Shown here piece by piece: positions 53,695 to 63,575 of a stretch of 64,000 nucleotides of DNA. The DNA is taken from assembly GCA_020161535.1 (NCBI GenBank), contig JAIUNW010000003.1:186001-250000 (forward strand). Direction: 5' to 3'. The stretch's first letter is position 1; every line of letters begins with the position of its first letter. The DNA comes from Bacteroidota bacterium (GTDB lineage Bacteria > Bacteroidota > Bacteroidia > Chitinophagales > Chitinophagaceae). The notes beneath the pieces are model-generated. The model was given only the letters and a program-made list of their open reading frames with translations. It was not told the origin of the DNA and did not search any database. Both the position numbers and the translations under genes were made by a program.

Positions 53695-56600
53695 TTGTTA
53701 CATTCGAACCGAACCATTCGATTACTGATTGCCACAACCCTGCTTTTTTACGGAGAAAATGTTTTTGCCCAACATTATTATTTCCGTCATTACCAGGTAG
53801 AGAATGGCTTACCCAACAACACTGTCAACTGCAGCGTGCAAGACAGTAGTGGTTTTATGTGGTTCGGTACCAAAGAAGGATTGTGTCGCTTCGACGGCTA
53901 TCGTTTCAAAAAAATCCCCCACAGCCGACTCGGTGCGGGTTTACCGGGCAACGAATTCATACAATGTTTATACCTCGACAAAGAAGGCAGACTGTGGACA
54001 GGCAGTAACCGCGGCGTATTTTACTACGATGAGAAAAAAGAAGAGTTGCTGCCACTGATTGATTCCATCGGTGGTGTTATCTCAGTAGTAAAAGACAACA
54101 ACAACCAACTCTGGTTCACGAATGCGTTTAATCTCTTCCGCTACAATTTTGCTACAAATAAACTTGACTGCTATCCCTCATCTACTTATTTTCAATCGAG
54201 GCAAGTGGGTCTTTCGCCCGATGGCAAAATATTAATTGCTACCATCGACGGATTTATTGAAGAATATCTCCCGAAAACAAATAGCTTTCGTCGCTACGAT
54301 ATGTTTGCGCAGTCACCACCCACGGTTTCTCGCTGGGTACAGTGCCTGAAAGCAATAAACGACAGCCTTGTATTAGTCGGCACTTCCAACCAGGGACTTA
54401 AAGAACTCAATTTACATACCGGTCGTTACAAAGACCTGCTGATGACCAATGCAGGCAAGACCAGTTTATTTGTTCGCGAAATCATGGAATATGAGCCCGA
54501 CACATTTTGGCTTGCCACTGAATTGGGCATTTTTATTCTTGATAGAAAAAACAATACCGTAGAATCCATAGTAAAGAAACCAGGCAACCCTTATTCGCTT
54601 TCGGATAATGCCGTGTACACTTTGTGTAAGGACAAGGAAGGCGGTATATGGGCCGGTACTTTTTTTGGCGGCGTAAATTACTTTCCCAAACAGTTTACTG
54701 CTTTCGAGAAATACTTTCCTGATAACAGCCTTCAATCGATACAAGGCAACTCGGTTCGGGAAATTACCGCCGACAAATTCGGGCATCTATGGGTGGGCAC
54801 AGAAGACGCCGGTCTCACGCGCATTGATCTCGCTACCGGTAAATTGCGAACCTACTTGCCCGACGGGAAACCAGGCAGCATATCCTATTCGAATGTGCAC
54901 GGACTGGCTGCGATCGACAACGACCTGTGGATTGGTACTTTTGAACATGGGGTTGACAAAATGGATATTGCCACTGGTCGCGTGAAAAAACATTATGCAG
55001 TAGATAGCGGCCGCAATTACCTCAAAAGCAATTTCATCTTAAGCTTTCTTCATACAAGAAACGGTACGCTGTATGCCGCCACCAGTAATGGCTTTGTTGT
55101 GTTTGACCCGCAGATGGACAATTTCAGGCAGGCTCCCGGTGCCCCTGAATCGGGGTTTTTACCTACCGCCATGGAAGACCACAACGGTATCATCTGGATC
55201 GGCGGAAACAATATCGGTCTGTTTGCGTATGACCCGGTCAAAAAAACAAGCAGCCTTTATTCGTTCGATCCACACAACAAACAAAGCATTTCTAATAACC
55301 TGATCAACGCCTTGTTTGAAGACGATTTACAACGCATCTGGATTTCGACCGATGGTGGTGGCATTTCAATTCTAAACGCCGACCGCAAAACATTTTCCTT
55401 TTACAATACAGAACAGGGGCTGCCGAGTAATTTTGTTTTCAATGTAATACAAGATAAGCAGGGGCTCATCTGGGCAACAACTTCGAAAGGACTGGTTTCC
55501 ATAAACCCCAAAGAAAATAACGTTCAGGTATATACGCAGTCTAACGGGCTTCTCAACGACCAGTTTAATTATCATTCAGGGTATCTGCATACGGATGGCA
55601 GCTTATATATCGGCAGTATCAGGGGTATGATTCATTTTCAGCCGAAAAATTTTTCCCGCAACGAATACCAACCGAATTTATACATCACCGGCCTGCAGGT
55701 AATGAACAAGGAGATATCGATTGATAGTAATATACTGACGCAATCCATTTTGTTTACACCCAAGATCACCCTCCCCTATAACCAATCGACCATCAGTCTC
55801 GATTTTGCTTCCCTGAGTTTCACTTCACCACAAACAACGGTATACCGGTACAAGCTGGAAGGTGTAGACAAAGACTGGACTGAACTCAGCACCAACCGGA
55901 AAGTATATTTCACCAATCTTGCACCAGGTGATTATAAATTCCGCGTGCAAGCCGCAATCAACGGCGATTGGACGGGCAGAGAGAAACAACTATCAGTTTC
56001 TATTCTACCGCCGTTCTGGGCCAATAACTGGGCAAAACTGTTTTACAGTCTTGTCGCGGCGGCTGGTTGCTGGTATGTGTTACACAGTTATCACCGGCGC
56101 ACACAGGTAAGAAAAGAAAAAGAAATCTATGAGGCGAAGATCGACTTCTTCACCAATGTTGCACATGAAATCAGAACACCTCTAACCCTGATCAAGGGCC
56201 CGATGGATAATATCATGGAGGAATTAGCGAGCTATCCTGCGATTAGTGAAGACCTCCAGGTGATGGACAAGAACACCAACCGCCTACTGGCCCTGGTTTC
56301 GCAAATACTTGACTTTCGAAAAACAGAAGCCCGTGGCTTCCGGCTTGAATTCAGCCAGGAAAATATTTCGGCATTGTTGAATGATAGTTTCACCAGTTTC
56401 CAATCGCTCGCGAAGAAAAAATCGATCCAGTTCCAGTTGCAACTGCCGGCTGAAGAAGTATGGGCCTATGCAGACGAAGAAGCGCTGCAGAAAATATTCA
56501 GCAACCTGCTGAGCAATGCGGTGAAATACGCCGATAAAAAAGTTCTCGTGCAGTTAACTGCCGACCTAAAACAGGATCATGTATTTCGGCTCGAATGTCT

Positions 56601-56859
56601 GAATGATGGTCCGCTGATTCCGACCGATATGCGCGACCGAATTTTTGAACCCTTCTTCCGATTGAAAGATGGCAGTAAAGAAAAAGGGACAGGCATCGGT
56701 CTGAGCCTGGCCCGATCGCTCGCCGAATTATTACATGGCGAATTAAACCTGGAAGAGCCCATCGATAACATGAATCGATTTGTATTGGTCATACCACTAC
56801 AACAAAAGATAACCGACAACAAAAACCTGCCTGCTACAGGTTCATTGCAAACCATATAA
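53695..56859 (+). CDS. Two-component propeller sensor histidine kinase (split HTCS, kinase half)
   Basis: A 1054-residue membrane sensor with a TTG start at 53695. The periplasmic part (about 25-730) is built from two-component regulator propeller repeats (GLPNNTVNCSVQDSSGFMWF; FMWFGTKEGL type). It then has a Y_Y_Y domain (YRYKLEGVDKDWTEL). One membrane helix (about 785-803) precedes the kinase core. His824 in VAHEIRTPLTL is the phosphorylation site; NLLSNAVKYA and GTGIGLSLARSLAEL form the ATP-binding domain. Classical hybrid HTCS proteins carry REC and AraC domains on the same chain; here the chain ends after the kinase. It senses glycan breakdown products and likely activates the PUL. Confidence 0.9.
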   Translation: MLHSNRTIRLLIATTLLFYGENVFAQHYYFRHYQVENGLPNNTVNCSVQDSSGFMWFGTKEGLCRFDGYRFKKIPHSRLGAGLPGNEFIQCLYLDKEGRLWTGSNRGVFYYDEKKEELLPLIDSIGGVISVVKDNNNQLWFTNAFNLFRYNFATNKLDCYPSSTYFQSRQVGLSPDGKILIATIDGFIEEYLPKTNSFRRYDMFAQSPPTVSRWVQCLKAINDSLVLVGTSNQGLKELNLHTGRYKDLLMTNAGKTSLFVREIMEYEPDTFWLATELGIFILDRKNNTVESIVKKPGNPYSLSDNAVYTLCKDKEGGIWAGTFFGGVNYFPKQFTAFEKYFPDNSLQSIQGNSVREITADKFGHLWVGTEDAGLTRIDLATGKLRTYLPDGKPGSISYSNVHGLAAIDNDLWIGTFEHGVDKMDIATGRVKKHYAVDSGRNYLKSNFILSFLHTRNGTLYAATSNGFVVFDPQMDNFRQAPGAPESGFLPTAMEDHNGIIWIGGNNIGLFAYDPVKKTSSLYSFDPHNKQSISNNLINALFEDDLQRIWISTDGGGISILNADRKTFSFYNTEQGLPSNFVFNVIQDKQGLIWATTSKGLVSINPKENNVQVYTQSNGLLNDQFNYHSGYLHTDGSLYIGSIRGMIHFQPKNFSRNEYQPNLYITGLQVMNKEISIDSNILTQSILFTPKITLPYNQSTISLDFASLSFTSPQTTVYRYKLEGVDKDWTELSTNRKVYFTNLAPGDYKFRVQAAINGDWTGREKQLSVSILPPFWANNWAKLFYSLVAAAGCWYVLHSYHRRTQVRKEKEIYEAKIDFFTNVAHEIRTPLTLIKGPMDNIMEELASYPAISEDLQVMDKNTNRLLALVSQILDFRKTEARGFRLEFSQENISALLNDSFTSFQSLAKKKSIQFQLQLPAEEVWAYADEEALQKIFSNLLSNAVKYADKKVLVQLTADLKQDHVFRLECLNDGPLIPTDMRDRIFEPFFRLKDGSKEKGTGIGLSLARSLAELLHGELNLEEPIDNMNRFVLVIPLQQKITDNKNLPATGSLQTI

Positions 56860-56868
56860 AACTGAACT

Positions 56869-57648
56869 ATGCTACCTGCTATCCTACTGGTCGACGACGA
56901 AGAAGAAATCCTGGATTTCCTGGAAAGAATCCTGAAAACAAAATACCAGGTGTTTCGTTCACCCAATGGACGTGAAGCGTTGGAATTATTAAAAAAGGAA
57001 GCCATTCAACTGCTGGTGAGTGATGTGATGATGCCGGAGATGGACGGCTTTGAGCTTTGCCGCATAATAAAATCAGACCTGGTGCATTCTCACGTGCCGG
57101 TGATCTTACTAACGGCGAAGAATACACTACAAGCCAAAATCGAAGGACTCGAACTTGGTGCCGACGCCTATATAGAAAAGCCTTTCTCTAAAGAACACTT
57201 GCTGGCACAGATGGCGAGCCTGCTCAACAACCGGAATATGATTCGCGAATATTTTGCAGGTTCTCCACTGGTGCATATCAAAAGCATGGCGCATTCGAAA
57301 GCCGATGAGCGTTTTTTGGAGCAGCTCAACGATGAAATATGTCGGCACATCGAAGACCTCGATCTCGACGTGGAAAAACTCGCCCGCATCATGAACATGA
57401 GTCGAATCACCCTTTACCGAAAAATAAAAGCGGTGTCTGACCTCACGCCACTGGAGCTCATCAATATAACCCGTTTGAAAAAAGCTGCTAGCTTGCTTGC
57501 AGAAGGTGATCATAAAATCTATGAAGTCGCTAATATGGTGGGCTTTAGTTCGCAAAGCAATTTTGCACGCAACTTCCAGAAACAGTTTAACATGACACCA
57601 ACAGATTATATGCACGCCAAAGCCGAGGAAAGAAAAAACACGGTGTAA
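56869..57648 (+). CDS. AraC-type response regulator (split HTCS, regulator half)
   Basis: A 259-residue response regulator. REC domain: acidic Asp9/Asp10, phosphoacceptor Asp52 in VSDVMMPEMDG, Thr/Lys switch residues (ILLTAK; EKPF). The C-terminal AraC HTH is LARIMNMSRITLYRKIKAV and IYEVANMVGFSSQSNFARNF. It starts 9 bases after the kinase stop, in the same reading frame, with TAA and TGA between. In canonical HTCS both parts are one chain of 1300-1400 residues; the two parts here sum to 1313. It should bind promoters of this PUL upon phosphorylation by the kinase. Confidence 0.92.
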   Translation: MLPAILLVDDEEEILDFLERILKTKYQVFRSPNGREALELLKKEAIQLLVSDVMMPEMDGFELCRIIKSDLVHSHVPVILLTAKNTLQAKIEGLELGADAYIEKPFSKEHLLAQMASLLNNRNMIREYFAGSPLVHIKSMAHSKADERFLEQLNDEICRHIEDLDLDVEKLARIMNMSRITLYRKIKAVSDLTPLELINITRLKKAASLLAEGDHKIYEVANMVGFSSQSNFARNFQKQFNMTPTDYMHAKAEERKNTV

Positions 57649-57652
57649 AAAG

Positions 57653-58945
57653 TTATTTTACGCGCAATCGTTGCCAAACGAGATCGGCCATGGCAGTACC
57701 TTCTGTAAGTCCGTATTCAATAGCTGGCCGGTAATGGATGCCGCCATACATTCTGCTGATAGCAGCTTCGGCAGCAGCGGCATTAAAGGAAGGAAATGAA
57801 CGGGCTGTCAAACCGAACTCCATTTCAGTGTTATCGGTGAAAGCAAACCCATCGCCAAAAAGGCCGGTCAGCATGCGCGCAGCGGCAGCCGAGATCACAC
57901 TATGTCCGCTGGTATATTCTGGAAAAGGCGGCGTTTGCAGCAGCGGTACCCAGTCGCCGTCGATATAATTATTGATATAGGTTTCGGGCCGAATCACATT
58001 GCTTTTGTATTTTTCTGCCCAGCAAATAATAAACGCGTCTGCAAGGGTGACCGCTACAGTGCAATAGGCATCCAGACTGCGCACCATATCGGCTTTTGTC
58101 TGCTGGCAGGCGAGGGCGGTGATATTCATCCAATGCCCGCCAGGCGAAATCTTTTTCGTGGCAAACATTACATGGCCCTTCACATTCATTTTGAATGGAT
58201 TGCAGTCCCAGAAATTGGCCATTGCTTCCTTTTCATCAGTCAACGCCTTGCTTTCTTGATACACTTCGTACACCATTTCATAGAACGGACTGCCTTTCGC
58301 GGTCGAAAAAACCGGTATGACCGGCGGTGTAAACTGTTGCGCAGAATCGATCACAAAAGTGCGCATGTGTAACCAGTGAGGTTCAACCGCTTTCATATAA
58401 GCAGGCGCCGTGGGCTTCCAGGTGGAAGGATCATCGGTGACCTCATATCTTGGCATGGATCGGGTTTCTTTGTACCGGTCTTTGGCTGCCCAGGCAAGAA
58501 TATCTTTCGCAACCTGTTCACCATAAGTTTTGGAGCGCGCCCACACATCGTTTGGCACTCGCTTTTTCAAGGCCGCCATGAACCGGTCATCGTATTGCTG
58601 TATGCTGTCTTCCGAAACCACCATGGCCTTGCCTACCAATAACAATGCGTGGCAGGCGGCGATGCCGAAATCGTATTTTTTGCCAGCCTGCGGACTGGCC
58701 ACCGTCGTGAATCCATGCAAGCGGTTCACCAACGAGGGGTAGCCGGCACTTGCATGCCGCCCAGCTTCATATGCAGCAACAGAGATATAAGCATAGGTTC
58801 TACTGGCTACAGGCGGTGAGAACACATCGTGCACGATGATATCTGTCATTTTTTTGATGGCGCGATGAACAGGCGCTGCATCAGCCGTTTGGGCCTTGCC
58901 ACCGAACCAGCAGCCAAGCAACAGTAAACAGGCGATTATTCTCAT
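57653..58945 (-). CDS. Vanadium-dependent haloperoxidase / PAP2-superfamily exported protein
   Basis: A 430-residue exported protein (signal MRIIACLLLLGCWFGGKAQ). It has the vanadate/phosphate-binding set of the PAP2 superfamily: KYKSNVIRPE (Lys314, Arg319), SGHSV (346-350) and SRMYGGIHYRP (Arg398, His404). The large helical layout matches bacterial vanadium-dependent haloperoxidases, which oxidise halides or act as acid phosphatases. Substrate choice cannot be told. It converges on the HTCS regulator with a 4-bp gap. Presence beside a PUL is unusual. No operon partner is evident, and the upstream GH43/117-like gene is separated by a palindromic array. Confidence 0.82.
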   Translation of the reverse strand: MRIIACLLLLGCWFGGKAQTADAAPVHRAIKKMTDIIVHDVFSPPVASRTYAYISVAAYEAGRHASAGYPSLVNRLHGFTTVASPQAGKKYDFGIAACHALLLVGKAMVVSEDSIQQYDDRFMAALKKRVPNDVWARSKTYGEQVAKDILAWAAKDRYKETRSMPRYEVTDDPSTWKPTAPAYMKAVEPHWLHMRTFVIDSAQQFTPPVIPVFSTAKGSPFYEMVYEVYQESKALTDEKEAMANFWDCNPFKMNVKGHVMFATKKISPGGHWMNITALACQQTKADMVRSLDAYCTVAVTLADAFIICWAEKYKSNVIRPETYINNYIDGDWVPLLQTPPFPEYTSGHSVISAAAARMLTGLFGDGFAFTDNTEMEFGLTARSFPSFNAAAAEAAISRMYGGIHYRPAIEYGLTEGTAMADLVWQRLRVK

Positions 58946-58965
58946 CTTCTCAAATTTAATCCTTT

Positions 58966-58990
58966 ACCCGACGGGTGCAACCCGTCGGGT
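58966..58990. repeat. Palindromic 14-bp-period array, locus 4 (two units)
   Basis: ACCCGACGGGT at 58966 and ACCCGTCGGGT at 58980, with a GCA spacer. It lies between the start of the haloperoxidase gene and the stop of the GH43/117-like gene on the same strand. Confidence 0.88.
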
Positions 58991-58995
58991 AAAAA

Positions 58996-60000
58996 TCAGG
59001 GCAGCCAGAAATCAAAAGGTTCATCGCGCAACGCCGTGAGCGTTCCGTTACGCATTACCAGCTCAGCTACCTGGATGGAACTGCGTCGCATGGCATACGG
59101 ATAATTTCCATTGCCATCCAGTTCGCCGGCATCGGTATGCTTTTTTCGGCCCGGATGCGTGAAATAAAAAATATAGGCTTTGTCGCCCGTCACCACCACA
59201 TCGGCGTGTGCGCCTTGCGGCGTATCGTCGTTTCGCTTACCCACGCCATCCAACAGGCGACCTTGTTTTTCCCAGCTTTTCGCATCAGCGCTTTTATACA
59301 ATCTTTGTCCGGCCCACTCGTCGGTGATCATCCAGTAACTGCCTTTGAAGAAAAACACTTTCGGCCCCTCGTGCGGATTACCGCCAATGGCCGGTTCCTT
59401 TTCGATCGTCCACTGCTTCAGGTCGGTACTCGCACCCGTCATCGTCACCGATCCCTTCATCTGGTCTTTGTACCAAATATGCCATTTACCGTCGGCCAGT
59501 TTCATGAAACAGGGGTCAATCACTGACGCTGACGACAACGCCAAATCGCCTTCGTGTTTCCAGTTCCACATATCGGTACTGGTGTAGCGGGTGATGGTCG
59601 CGCTGCCACCCCAATGGTTCCGCACACCTCTTATATAGGCCACAAATAGATGGTATACCCCGTTTTCAAAAACAAGATCCGGCGCCCAGAAGGTATTCAT
59701 GCCTTCTTCAAACGCCAGGTTCAGCGCGCCTTTGTACACCCAGGTTTGCCCATGGTCTTTCGATACCGCCACCCCAATGGCGGTGCCATAACAATAGGCC
59801 ACATCGGCCGTTTCCTGGTTGGCCCGGCGCTGCGTATAAAACATCCACCACTCTTTCAAACCGGCATTGTATACCACAGTGGCATCGGCGGCACCATCGT
59901 ACAAGGGATCGCGATACAGCGGGGCCGGTGCAGTGTGAGATTGTGCAAATGCGATAGGCGCCATCGCTAGTAAAACCATCAATAAAAAAATATTCCGCAT
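58996..60000 (-). CDS. GH43/117-like five-bladed propeller glycoside hydrolase
   Basis: A 334-residue exported protein (signal MRNIFLLMVLLAMAPIAFAQ). It has propeller-type segments: PLYRDPLYDGAADATVVYN, FWAPDLVFENGVYHLF, VIDPCFMKLADGKWHIWYKD, and a GNPHEGPKVF segment with a candidate catalytic Glu. This resembles GH43 or GH117-type enzymes, but family choice is uncertain. It lies outside the main operon and could act on the same plant glycan. The upstream FG-GAP gene is divergent. The palindromic array lies just downstream. Confidence 0.78.
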   Translation of the reverse strand: MRNIFLLMVLLAMAPIAFAQSHTAPAPLYRDPLYDGAADATVVYNAGLKEWWMFYTQRRANQETADVAYCYGTAIGVAVSKDHGQTWVYKGALNLAFEEGMNTFWAPDLVFENGVYHLFVAYIRGVRNHWGGSATITRYTSTDMWNWKHEGDLALSSASVIDPCFMKLADGKWHIWYKDQMKGSVTMTGASTDLKQWTIEKEPAIGGNPHEGPKVFFFKGSYWMITDEWAGQRLYKSADAKSWEKQGRLLDGVGKRNDDTPQGAHADVVVTGDKAYIFYFTHPGRKKHTDAGELDGNGNYPYAMRRSSIQVAELVMRNGTLTALRDEPFDFWLP

Positions 60001-60141
60001 ACATTTGGATTGTCAACACCTAAAAATAATCGCCGCTGCCTATTGGTTTGCTCCGCGAAACAGATTGAATACCTTTTGATATTTTTCCCGTTCCCGCGGC
60101 TTTGGGCAAATAGTAGATTGTGCAGCAAAGAGACTGATGCT

Positions 60142-63100
60142 ATGTTTGTTCACCGACTGTTTAAGCCGTTACTACTATTCGCACTAGCCTGCATCAACAT
60201 CCAAGCTGAAGCACAAACGGCCATCAATCCCCTGTTCAAATTACGCGATCCCAAACAATCGGGCATCCGATTCGTGAACCGCCTCACCGAAAGCGACTCA
60301 TTGAATATACTGAACCAGGCGAATATTTATAATGGCGGCGGCGTGGGCATTGGCGATTTCAACAACGATGGATTGCCAGATATCTATTTCGCCGGCAACA
60401 TGCAATCGAACAAATTGTACCTAAACAAAGGTCAATTACAATTCGATGATATTACGGCTGCGAGCCAAACCAGTGGCAACGGACACTGGAGTACCGGCGT
60501 ATCAGTGGTGGATATCAATGCCGACGGCTGGCTCGATATCTATGTATCCTGCTCCTTCAGCAGCGATATAAATTTGCGCACCAACCTGCTCTATATCAAC
60601 GAGGGATTAACCAAAGACGGTATTCCGCATTTTAAAGAAAGCGCAAGGGCCTATGGGCTCGATGATACCGGTTTCAGCACCCAGGGCATCTTCTTCGACT
60701 ACGACAACGACGGCGACCTGGATTGCTACCTGGTTACCAATGAACTCAACGATCCTAAAACGCCCATCCGCTACCGACCCAAAGTGGTAGACGGAACCGC
60801 ACGCAATACCGACCGGCTCTATCGAAACAACGGCGACAATCATTTCAGTAATGTATCCAAAGAAGCCGGCATCCGCATAGAAGGCTGGGGACATGCCGTT
60901 TGCGTCAGCGATTTCAACGCTGATGGATGGCCAGATATTTATGTAGCCAACGATTTTATTTCAAACGACTTACTATATATCAACAACCATGATGGCACAT
61001 TCAGCAACCAGCTCGACGATTATTTCAGGCACACGGCCTGGAATGCCATGGGCACGGCGATGGCCGATGTCAACAATGACGGACTACCTGATATGGTATC
61101 GCTCGAAATGCTGCCCGAAAAAAACCTGCGTAAAAAGAGAATGCTGGCGGGCAATGAATACTATAACTATTTCAACAGCCAAAAATACAATTACACACAC
61201 CAGTATGTGCGCAATGTGTTGCAATTGAATCGAGGTATAACACCCGATGGACATACTATATTCAACGACCTCGGTTATATCAGTGGCATCTTTGAAACCG
61301 ACTGGAGCTGGTGCCCAATGATTGCCGATTTCGACAACGACGGACTGCGCGATTTGGTGATCAGCAATGGCCTTCCCCGCGATGTCACCGATCTCGACTA
61401 TGTTACATTCAACAATGGCCAGGGCGGTACTGGCGGGAAATATAAACTGGCGATGGTCGATTCACTGCCCATTGTGAAATTGCCCAATTACGCTTTCAGG
61501 AATATCAACGGCATTCAGTTCGAGAACCATTCAAAAGACTGGGGGTTTATCCATCCATCGTTCTCTAACGGTGCCGCCTATGCGGATTTGGACAAAGATG
61601 GTGATCTCGATATCGTCATCAACAATATCAATGATGTGGCATTTCTATATGAAAACCGGCTCAACCAGTTACAACCAACGGCCATGCACAACCGATTATC
61701 GATTCGGCTGGAAGGCAAAGCGCCGAACCTGCAGGCATTCGGCGCCAGCATCCGGTTATATGTCGGCAAACAGCAATACTATTATGAACAACAACCCTGT
61801 GCCGGTTATTTGTCGACCGTTACCGACCTCGCCTGGTTTTCACTCGGCGCCGTTACAACCATCGATTCAATACGGGTGCGATGGCCCGATGGCAACAGTC
61901 AGTTGCTTACCCAGGTGCCATCGTCCAGCCAACTGGTATTGAAACAAGCAGCCGCTTCCGCACCCATGCCCGCTGCTGCCCCTTTACAACCACTGTTACA
62001 AGAAGTATCGGCCGCGTATGGAATCGATTACAAACACAGTGAGCGCGATGCGATCGACTACAACCAGCAGGCATCGCTTCCGCATAAGCTAAGTCAGTAC
62101 GGGCCTTATCTCGCCACCGGCGATATCAACAAAGATGGCCTCGAAGATTTTGTAATCGGCGCATCCGTAGGTCGGAAAAATGTTTTTTATATACAAACGA
62201 CCGATGGCCATTTTCAAGCCGATTCGGCACGCATTATTGGCAACGACCGACACATACAGGAAGATATGGGTCTGTTGCTTTTCGATGCAGAGGGCGATGG
62301 CGATCTTGATTTGTACGCGGTGAGTGGCAGTTATGAAATTGCGCCTAACAGTTCCGCCAGCCAGGACTTGTTGTATATCAATGATGGCAAGGGTTATTTT
62401 ACACCCAGTAGTTCCGCCCTACCCCGCGATTACAGCAATGGTTCATGTGTAAAAGCCGCCGACTTTGATGGCGATGGCGATTTGGATCTTTTTGTGGGCA
62501 GTCGCGGTATTTCGGGGGCTTATCCGTTGTCGACCGGTGGTCGCTTATTGCAAAACCTGCAAGGCACTTTCACCGATGTGACGAGTAAATACTGTGCGGC
62601 ACTCGCCGATGCCGGCATGATCACCGATGCGCTTTGGTCTGATTTCGATAACGACGGCAAGCCTGATCTAGTCATCACCGGTGAATGGTTGCCGATTCGT
62701 TTTTACCGCAATACGGGGGATGGCTTTGCCTTGGTTGAGCTTACCGAACTGGAAGCGAATAGCGGTTGGTGGAACAGCCTGGCTGCCGGCGATTTCGATG
62801 GGGATGGTGATATCGATTATGTAGCTGGCAACCTCGGTCTGAATTCCAATTACAAGGCCAGCCAACAGGAACCTTTGCAATTGTATGCAAAAGATTTTGA
62901 CGACAATGGTTTACTCGATCCATTTGTGTTTGGGTATGGGTTGGCAGAAGATGGCAGCCGCAAGCCCTTCCCCATGACGGTGCGCGACGATATGATCAGC
63001 CAGTTGTTACCAATACGTAAACGATTTCCTACTTATAAAGCATTTGGTCTTGCCGATATGAATAAAATATTGGGGCCAACGGGAAAAGAAGGCGCCGTGT

Positions 63101-63489
63101 ACCTAAAGGCCACCAATATGGCAAGTTGTTATATCGAGAACAAGGGCCAGGGGCAGTTTGCCATCCGCCCATTGCCCCTGGCAGCGCAGGAAGCGCCGGT
63201 ATATGGACTATTGCCTATGGATGTAAATGGTGACAGCCAGTTGGACATCATTCTATCGGGCAACGATTACGGCATGGAGCCATATAGCGGTCGGCATGAT
63301 GCGTTCAACGGACTCGTATTATTAGGCGATGGGCAGGGCCGGTTTTCGCCGCTAACCATCCAACAAAGTGGTTTGTATATTCCGGGGGATGGCAAGGCCC
63401 TGGCGCTGGTAAAACGATTCGATGGAAAGCCACTGATTATTGCCACCCAAAACCAGGGAAAGCTAAAACTGTTTCAACCAAAGCAATAA
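60142..63489 (+). CDS. Exported FG-GAP/VCBS and ASPIC/UnbV repeat protein
   Basis: From the ATG at 60142 the product is 1115 residues (MFVHRLFKPLLLFALACINIQAEA signal). Calcium-binding FG-GAP/VCBS repeats recur, for example GIGDFNNDGLPDIYFAGN, DINADGWLDIYVS, DYDNDGDLDCYL, DFDGDGDLDLFVG, with DxDxDG-like loops. An ASPIC/UnbV domain lies mid-protein (RWPDGNSQLL). Such proteins occur next to SusC/SusD loci in Bacteroidota and are thought to be surface propellers that bind glycans or calcium. The ATG at 60010 lacks a sensible signal and is rejected. Function is unknown. Confidence 0.85.
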   Translation: MFVHRLFKPLLLFALACINIQAEAQTAINPLFKLRDPKQSGIRFVNRLTESDSLNILNQANIYNGGGVGIGDFNNDGLPDIYFAGNMQSNKLYLNKGQLQFDDITAASQTSGNGHWSTGVSVVDINADGWLDIYVSCSFSSDINLRTNLLYINEGLTKDGIPHFKESARAYGLDDTGFSTQGIFFDYDNDGDLDCYLVTNELNDPKTPIRYRPKVVDGTARNTDRLYRNNGDNHFSNVSKEAGIRIEGWGHAVCVSDFNADGWPDIYVANDFISNDLLYINNHDGTFSNQLDDYFRHTAWNAMGTAMADVNNDGLPDMVSLEMLPEKNLRKKRMLAGNEYYNYFNSQKYNYTHQYVRNVLQLNRGITPDGHTIFNDLGYISGIFETDWSWCPMIADFDNDGLRDLVISNGLPRDVTDLDYVTFNNGQGGTGGKYKLAMVDSLPIVKLPNYAFRNINGIQFENHSKDWGFIHPSFSNGAAYADLDKDGDLDIVINNINDVAFLYENRLNQLQPTAMHNRLSIRLEGKAPNLQAFGASIRLYVGKQQYYYEQQPCAGYLSTVTDLAWFSLGAVTTIDSIRVRWPDGNSQLLTQVPSSSQLVLKQAAASAPMPAAAPLQPLLQEVSAAYGIDYKHSERDAIDYNQQASLPHKLSQYGPYLATGDINKDGLEDFVIGASVGRKNVFYIQTTDGHFQADSARIIGNDRHIQEDMGLLLFDAEGDGDLDLYAVSGSYEIAPNSSASQDLLYINDGKGYFTPSSSALPRDYSNGSCVKAADFDGDGDLDLFVGSRGISGAYPLSTGGRLLQNLQGTFTDVTSKYCAALADAGMITDALWSDFDNDGKPDLVITGEWLPIRFYRNTGDGFALVELTELEANSGWWNSLAAGDFDGDGDIDYVAGNLGLNSNYKASQQEPLQLYAKDFDDNGLLDPFVFGYGLAEDGSRKPFPMTVRDDMISQLLPIRKRFPTYKAFGLADMNKILGPTGKEGAVYLKATNMASCYIENKGQGQFAIRPLPLAAQEAPVYGLLPMDVNGDSQLDIILSGNDYGMEPYSGRHDAFNGLVLLGDGQGRFSPLTIQQSGLYIPGDGKALALVKRFDGKPLIIATQNQGKLKLFQPKQ

Positions 63490-63575
63490 ATTGTACCGGA
63501 ATCGCTGCCACTAAACCAAATGGGTTGCGCGGTTGTTTAAGTAGCGATACCAATCTGTAAAACAAAAATTAGACG

